From the NCBI GenBank assembly GCA_004555245.1, contig SFIS01000052.1, forward strand, positions 1 through 37,768: a stretch of DNA of 37,768 nt, in the 5' to 3' direction. Origin of the DNA: Bacteroidales bacterium. GTDB taxonomy: Bacteria; Bacteroidota; Bacteroidia; Bacteroidales; Bacteroidaceae. This document shows positions 34,558 through 37,768 of the stretch, piece by piece. The notes under the pieces are model-generated. The model was not told where the DNA came from. It saw only the letters and a list, made by a program, of their open reading frames with translations, and ran no database searches. How positions within the stretch are numbered: the stretch's first letter is position 1; every line of letters starts with the position of its first letter. Position numbers and translations under genes: made by a program.

Positions 34558-37440
34558 ATGCACATCCGCACACTCGCCACCGTCATCCTCCTTGCCGCCG
34601 CCACCCGTGCTGCCGCCCGCGACACCACAGCCGTCCAAGCGCATAAGCAAGACAGGCCGTCATTCTCCCAGACCCTCTCCAAAGCCATCGGCTGGATAAG
34701 ACACAGCTGGACAGACTACGACCCGCGCTACGCCGTCCCCTCGTTCTACGACGCCACCGTACAGCTGCAGAACACCATGTCGTGTGAGTGGCTCGACTTC
34801 GACATCGACGGCGTACACCTTGACATGCGCTCAAAGGTCAGCAACAAGACCGGCCTCATGTTCAAGTACAAATTCCTGTCATACGGCTTCGCCATCGACC
34901 TCAACTCCGCCAGCGGCAACAAGCGCAAGAACGAGTTCACTCTCACGCTCAACTCAAACCTCGCCAGCATCGACATCATACGCCGCAGGACAGGAGGCGA
35001 CTTCATCGTCAGGCAGCTCGACATCGAAGGCGTAGGCGACAGACTGCCGCACCTCGACGATATCTCCCGGCAGTACGCCGTAGGCGACGACGTGCGCTAC
35101 GACATCACCGGCCTCAATGTCAACATCTTCACCAACCACCGCCGCTACTCCAACCCCGCCGCCTTCTCCAACGGCGCCATACAGCTGCGCACCGCCGGCT
35201 CGCCAGTCATAGGCATTGGCTACACTCACCAGAAGCTGCGCAACGGCATCAGCGACACCTTCATCGACTACGCCGCACGCCGTAAGGGCTACGACGGCTT
35301 CGACGGAACGCCAGAACAGATGACAGACCTCTTCGTCAACGACAAGGGCACGCTCAACGTCGTGGCGGGAGCGATAGGACAGTCAACGATACCATCGTAT
35401 ATCACAATCGACGACTACCACCTGCAGCTCGGCTACGCCCTGAACATCGCCTTCTCCCGCCGCCTACTCCTCGGCACCTCGCTCATCCTCTCGCCCGGCA
35501 TCAAGAGCCTCACCACAAACAACAGCGACACATACCAGTACCGCTTCCGCAACGAGATATGCGAAACGCTCAACCCCTACCTCCCCGGCATACAGCAACT
35601 CATACGCGACGGGGAAATTGAGATACAAAGCCCGGAATACCGCAGCCACATCCTCTCCCTCACACAGCTCACGCCCGACCTCTTCACCGTCAACACGAAA
35701 CACACGTCGGTCGGCGCCAACGCCTACGCCAGAGCCAGCCTGACATACAACTACAACCGCTGGCGCTTCGGCGTCAACGCCAACGCCTGCGCATACCTCT
35801 ACGACCGCAACGACGTCAGCATACGCAACCGCTACGGCAGCATCGTAGCATACGCCGGCTACTGCTTCGGTAGGAAGAAGATCTACCGCCACGACGGCAC
35901 GCTGCGGCAGGCGTACATCAACACCGCACTGACACCCGCACAGATACAGGAGATGCGCGACACCATGCCCGCGGGCAACATCACGCACGACACACCCTCC
36001 GCACGGCGCACGGCATACCACACCGACCGCCTCAGCCTCAGCATACACGGCTGCGACCTCGTCAAGGGACCCGACGGGCAATACGGGCACTACCGCCTCG
36101 CCGACGGACACGTAACGGCAGGAGGCGATTCCGACGGACATCTCACGGCCGGCACCTCGCTGCCCGTCTCTCACGACGGCACCATAACCCTGCGCGCCGG
36201 ACACAAGCCCGGCTTCCGCACCGCAAACTGGTGGAAATCAAACCTCAAGGGGCGGCAGAACACCATGAACCGCTTCCCTGACCTCCTACATTACGCGCTC
36301 TGTGGAAAGCTGACCCTATACCTACGCAGCCGGGACTTCGGTACCTCACAGCCCGTCGCCCTCACCATCGACAGCCTCTACCTCTGCCACGGCAGAGAAG
36401 CGGAGAGCTTCTTCCAGCTCGCAGCAGCCGGATTCCGCTCCCGCTCTACGGCAAGCATCATGGGCAGAGCCGGCGTCAACGGCAGAATGACACGCGTCTA
36501 TATCGAGAGCGACAGCCGCGGAAAACATTTCCACATCTACGTCACACCTCTCCGCGCCTCCATGTCACGGTGGATGCAGCACATCAACGACCGGCGCATC
36601 ATCGGCCGCCTCTCCATTCCCGGCACACACGACGCCGGCTCGGCATCGCTGCCAGAGTCGCCCGTCACAAGCACGGCGCAGACACAGAACATGCCCGTCG
36701 CCGAACAGCTGCTCGACGGAATACGCGCCTTCGACATACGCCTGAAGCAGGACATGCGCTTCGGACACACCATGACATGCCGCGAAGGACTGAAGGAGAC
36801 ACTGCGCGACATCGACAGCTTCCTCACACGCAACCCCTCAGAGTTCGTCGTCCTCATCATCGGCAGCGACGAGAGCGGGGCACGGTGGGAGAAACACATG
36901 TCGGACAGCCTAAAAAACATATTATGGCCATACCGACACCGCATAGCAGAACAATTCTCCGCCGTCACACCGCTGCAGCAGGCACGCGGCAAGATTCTCG
37001 TCATCAGACGGCAGGAAGACTGCCCCGTCGGAAAACTCCTGCGCTTCACCGACAACGCCGTCTTCACAGACAACGGCTTCCGGGTGGAGGACATCTACCG
37101 CGAACACAAGACCTACCGCAAAGCGAAAATCGTGGCGCAACACCTGCGCGAGGCCTACGAGAACGACGACCCCACACTATGGTACATCACGTTCAACACC
37201 ATTGCATGGGACCCGCGCCATCACCGCCCCTACAACACAGCATGGGGAGCAAAGAACATTCGCAAGCCCATGAACCCGGCCCTACGCGAGACGATAGAAC
37301 AGAAACAGTACACCCAGCTCGGCATCATCTTCCTCGACTTCTACAACGACCACGGCGACAAGCCACAGCTCGTAAACAGCATAATAAACAGCAACTACAC
37401 ACCCGAACAGCAGACAGACTATATCCCATACAACCCCTGA
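34558..37440 (+). CDS. Outer-membrane barrel (DUF4421-like) fused to a PI-PLC-like phosphodiesterase
   Basis: A 960-residue exported protein. A signal peptide (ATVILLAAATRAAA) is followed by about 400 residues of alternating amphipathic beta strands (LMFKYKFLSYGFAIDL, IGIGYTH, LQLGYALNIAF), resembling DUF4421-type outer-membrane barrels. Residues about 490-670 form a beta-rich linker with no recognised family. From about 672 comes a PI-PLC X-like domain: IGRLSIPGTHDAG (H691, D692), FDIRLK (D726, R728), FGHTMTC (H737) and IIFLDFYND (D927). The spacing of the first set matches the catalytic residues I recall for Bacillus PI-PLC (H32, D33, D67, R69, H82, D274). The start at 34558 is chosen because the earlier in-frame TTG lies in a repeat hairpin. 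It may cleave phosphoinositides or related lipids at the cell surface; that is inference. Confidence 0.72.
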   Translation: MHIRTLATVILLAAATRAAARDTTAVQAHKQDRPSFSQTLSKAIGWIRHSWTDYDPRYAVPSFYDATVQLQNTMSCEWLDFDIDGVHLDMRSKVSNKTGLMFKYKFLSYGFAIDLNSASGNKRKNEFTLTLNSNLASIDIIRRRTGGDFIVRQLDIEGVGDRLPHLDDISRQYAVGDDVRYDITGLNVNIFTNHRRYSNPAAFSNGAIQLRTAGSPVIGIGYTHQKLRNGISDTFIDYAARRKGYDGFDGTPEQMTDLFVNDKGTLNVVAGAIGQSTIPSYITIDDYHLQLGYALNIAFSRRLLLGTSLILSPGIKSLTTNNSDTYQYRFRNEICETLNPYLPGIQQLIRDGEIEIQSPEYRSHILSLTQLTPDLFTVNTKHTSVGANAYARASLTYNYNRWRFGVNANACAYLYDRNDVSIRNRYGSIVAYAGYCFGRKKIYRHDGTLRQAYINTALTPAQIQEMRDTMPAGNITHDTPSARRTAYHTDRLSLSIHGCDLVKGPDGQYGHYRLADGHVTAGGDSDGHLTAGTSLPVSHDGTITLRAGHKPGFRTANWWKSNLKGRQNTMNRFPDLLHYALCGKLTLYLRSRDFGTSQPVALTIDSLYLCHGREAESFFQLAAAGFRSRSTASIMGRAGVNGRMTRVYIESDSRGKHFHIYVTPLRASMSRWMQHINDRRIIGRLSIPGTHDAGSASLPESPVTSTAQTQNMPVAEQLLDGIRAFDIRLKQDMRFGHTMTCREGLKETLRDIDSFLTRNPSEFVVLIIGSDESGARWEKHMSDSLKNILWPYRHRIAEQFSAVTPLQQARGKILVIRRQEDCPVGKLLRFTDNAVFTDNGFRVEDIYREHKTYRKAKIVAQHLREAYENDDPTLWYITFNTIAWDPRHHRPYNTAWGAKNIRKPMNPALRETIEQKQYTQLGIIFLDFYNDHGDKPQLVNSIINSNYTPEQQTDYIPYNP

Positions 37441-37496
37441 CACCCCCACCCCGTTCCTGCGTCTCTCCCCTCGCCCCGCGACAATCACCTAAATAC

Positions 37497-37609
37497 ATTG
37501 ACCAGCACGCGCTGTAAGCGCAGAAGAACATAGCCCAGGGTAGAGCGCAGCGGCACCCTGGGTGTAAGTGGGCATTGTCCATGCGCGCTGTAAGTGCAAA
37601 AGCATTAAA
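37497..37609 (+). repeat. Structured dispersed repeat, right copy (about 113 nt)
   Basis: Direct copy of 32722-32833 with only scattered differences (for example AAGAACA for AAGCGCA, TAAGTGC for TAAGCGC). One end hairpin is weakened while the central CCCAGGGT/ACCCTGGG stem is kept. It begins 56 nt after the barrel/PI-PLC stop. Confidence 0.9.
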
Positions 37610-37611
37610 TA

Positions 37612-37645
37612 TCCTGTTGTCTCTGTTGTCGTAAAAACCAAAGCG
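37612..37645 (+). repeat. 34-nt direct repeat, right copy
   Basis: Identical to 32979-33012. Here it follows the 113-nt block after only 2 nt. No gene start is seen after it within the window. Confidence 0.85.
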
Positions 37646-37768
37646 CAGAAAATTATAGACAAGTCTGAAAGGCTGGTCGAGACGAGGTACTGCCTTACAG
37701 GCTGATCCGTGCGAGTGGATGTATGTTGGAGGTTGGTGTGAGGGGGAATAGCCTGCAAGGCTATACTA
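37646..37768 (+). other. Right-end intergenic stretch with small palindromes
   Basis: No ORF of interest. Short inverted repeats such as TAGCCT-GCA-AGGCTA (near the last 20 nt) and GCCT-TAC-AGGC are similar in style to the AGCCT/AGGCT palindrome at 32904-32921, suggesting more repeat DNA. Confidence 0.4.

Noticed and set aside
32722..37645. CRISPR array at the repeat copies
   Set aside because: There are only two copies nearly 5 kb apart, no regular spacers and no cas genes; the repeats are dispersed elements.

Overview
The window looks like a chromosomal segment of a Prevotella-like member of the Bacteroidales. Four things support this. Promoters have the Bacteroidetes form (TTTG about 19-22 nt upstream of TAnnTTTG) at several gene starts. 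Start codons lack Shine-Dalgarno sequences. Several gene families are typical of the phylum (proteins resembling DUF4301, DUF3843 and DUF4421, and FtsE next to lysC-lysA). Coding sequence from about 2.1 kb onward is moderately GC-rich and strongly C-ending in third positions. Family names come from reading the translations; no database search was run.

Layout. Positions 1-1740 are an AT-richer, decayed accessory patch: the 3' part of a frameshifted AAA/DUF4143 ATPase, a truncated lipoprotein, a short remnant that may belong to a mobile element, and a LuxR-type HTH fragment. From a clear promoter at 1990-2020 the housekeeping part begins: a GH31 alpha-xylosidase-like enzyme and type II pantothenate kinase; an AddA/AddB-like helicase-nuclease pair, with addB frameshifted near its 3' end; two minus-strand genes (DUF3843-like, DUF4301); a hydrolase-dead RelA/SpoT homologue; tRNA-Cys with a terminator; and a PnuC transporter with its own promoter. 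A long co-directional run follows: polyprenol-phosphate sugar transferase, hisH-hisA-hisF-hisI-hisE, ftsE, lysC, lysA, two glycosyltransferase-like genes, class III fructose-1,6-bisphosphatase, a MurU-like nucleotidyltransferase, guaA and yraN. The right end is a two-gene cassette, a secreted CE7 acetylxylan esterase and a large outer-membrane-barrel/PI-PLC-like fusion, lying between two direct copies of a structured repeat of about 113 nt.

How the genes relate. The his genes encode the middle and late steps around the HisH/HisF synthase, with HisI and HisE as separate proteins. lysC-lysA bracket the aspartate-to-lysine pathway. The bisphosphatase, MurU-like enzyme, glycosyltransferases and polyprenol-phosphate transferase serve sugar and envelope metabolism. 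The GH31 enzyme and the esterase fit plant hemicellulose use but are not linked to each other.

The most unusual items are three. The first is the barrel/PI-PLC-like fusion at 34558-37440. The second is a small palindromic repeat family (21596, 26977, 29670) sitting in C-rich spacers before two start codons and once, in frame, inside a coding sequence. The third is the repeat-bounded cassette at the right end. The sequence also shows decay by small internal deletions with frameshifts in the AAA gene and in addB.
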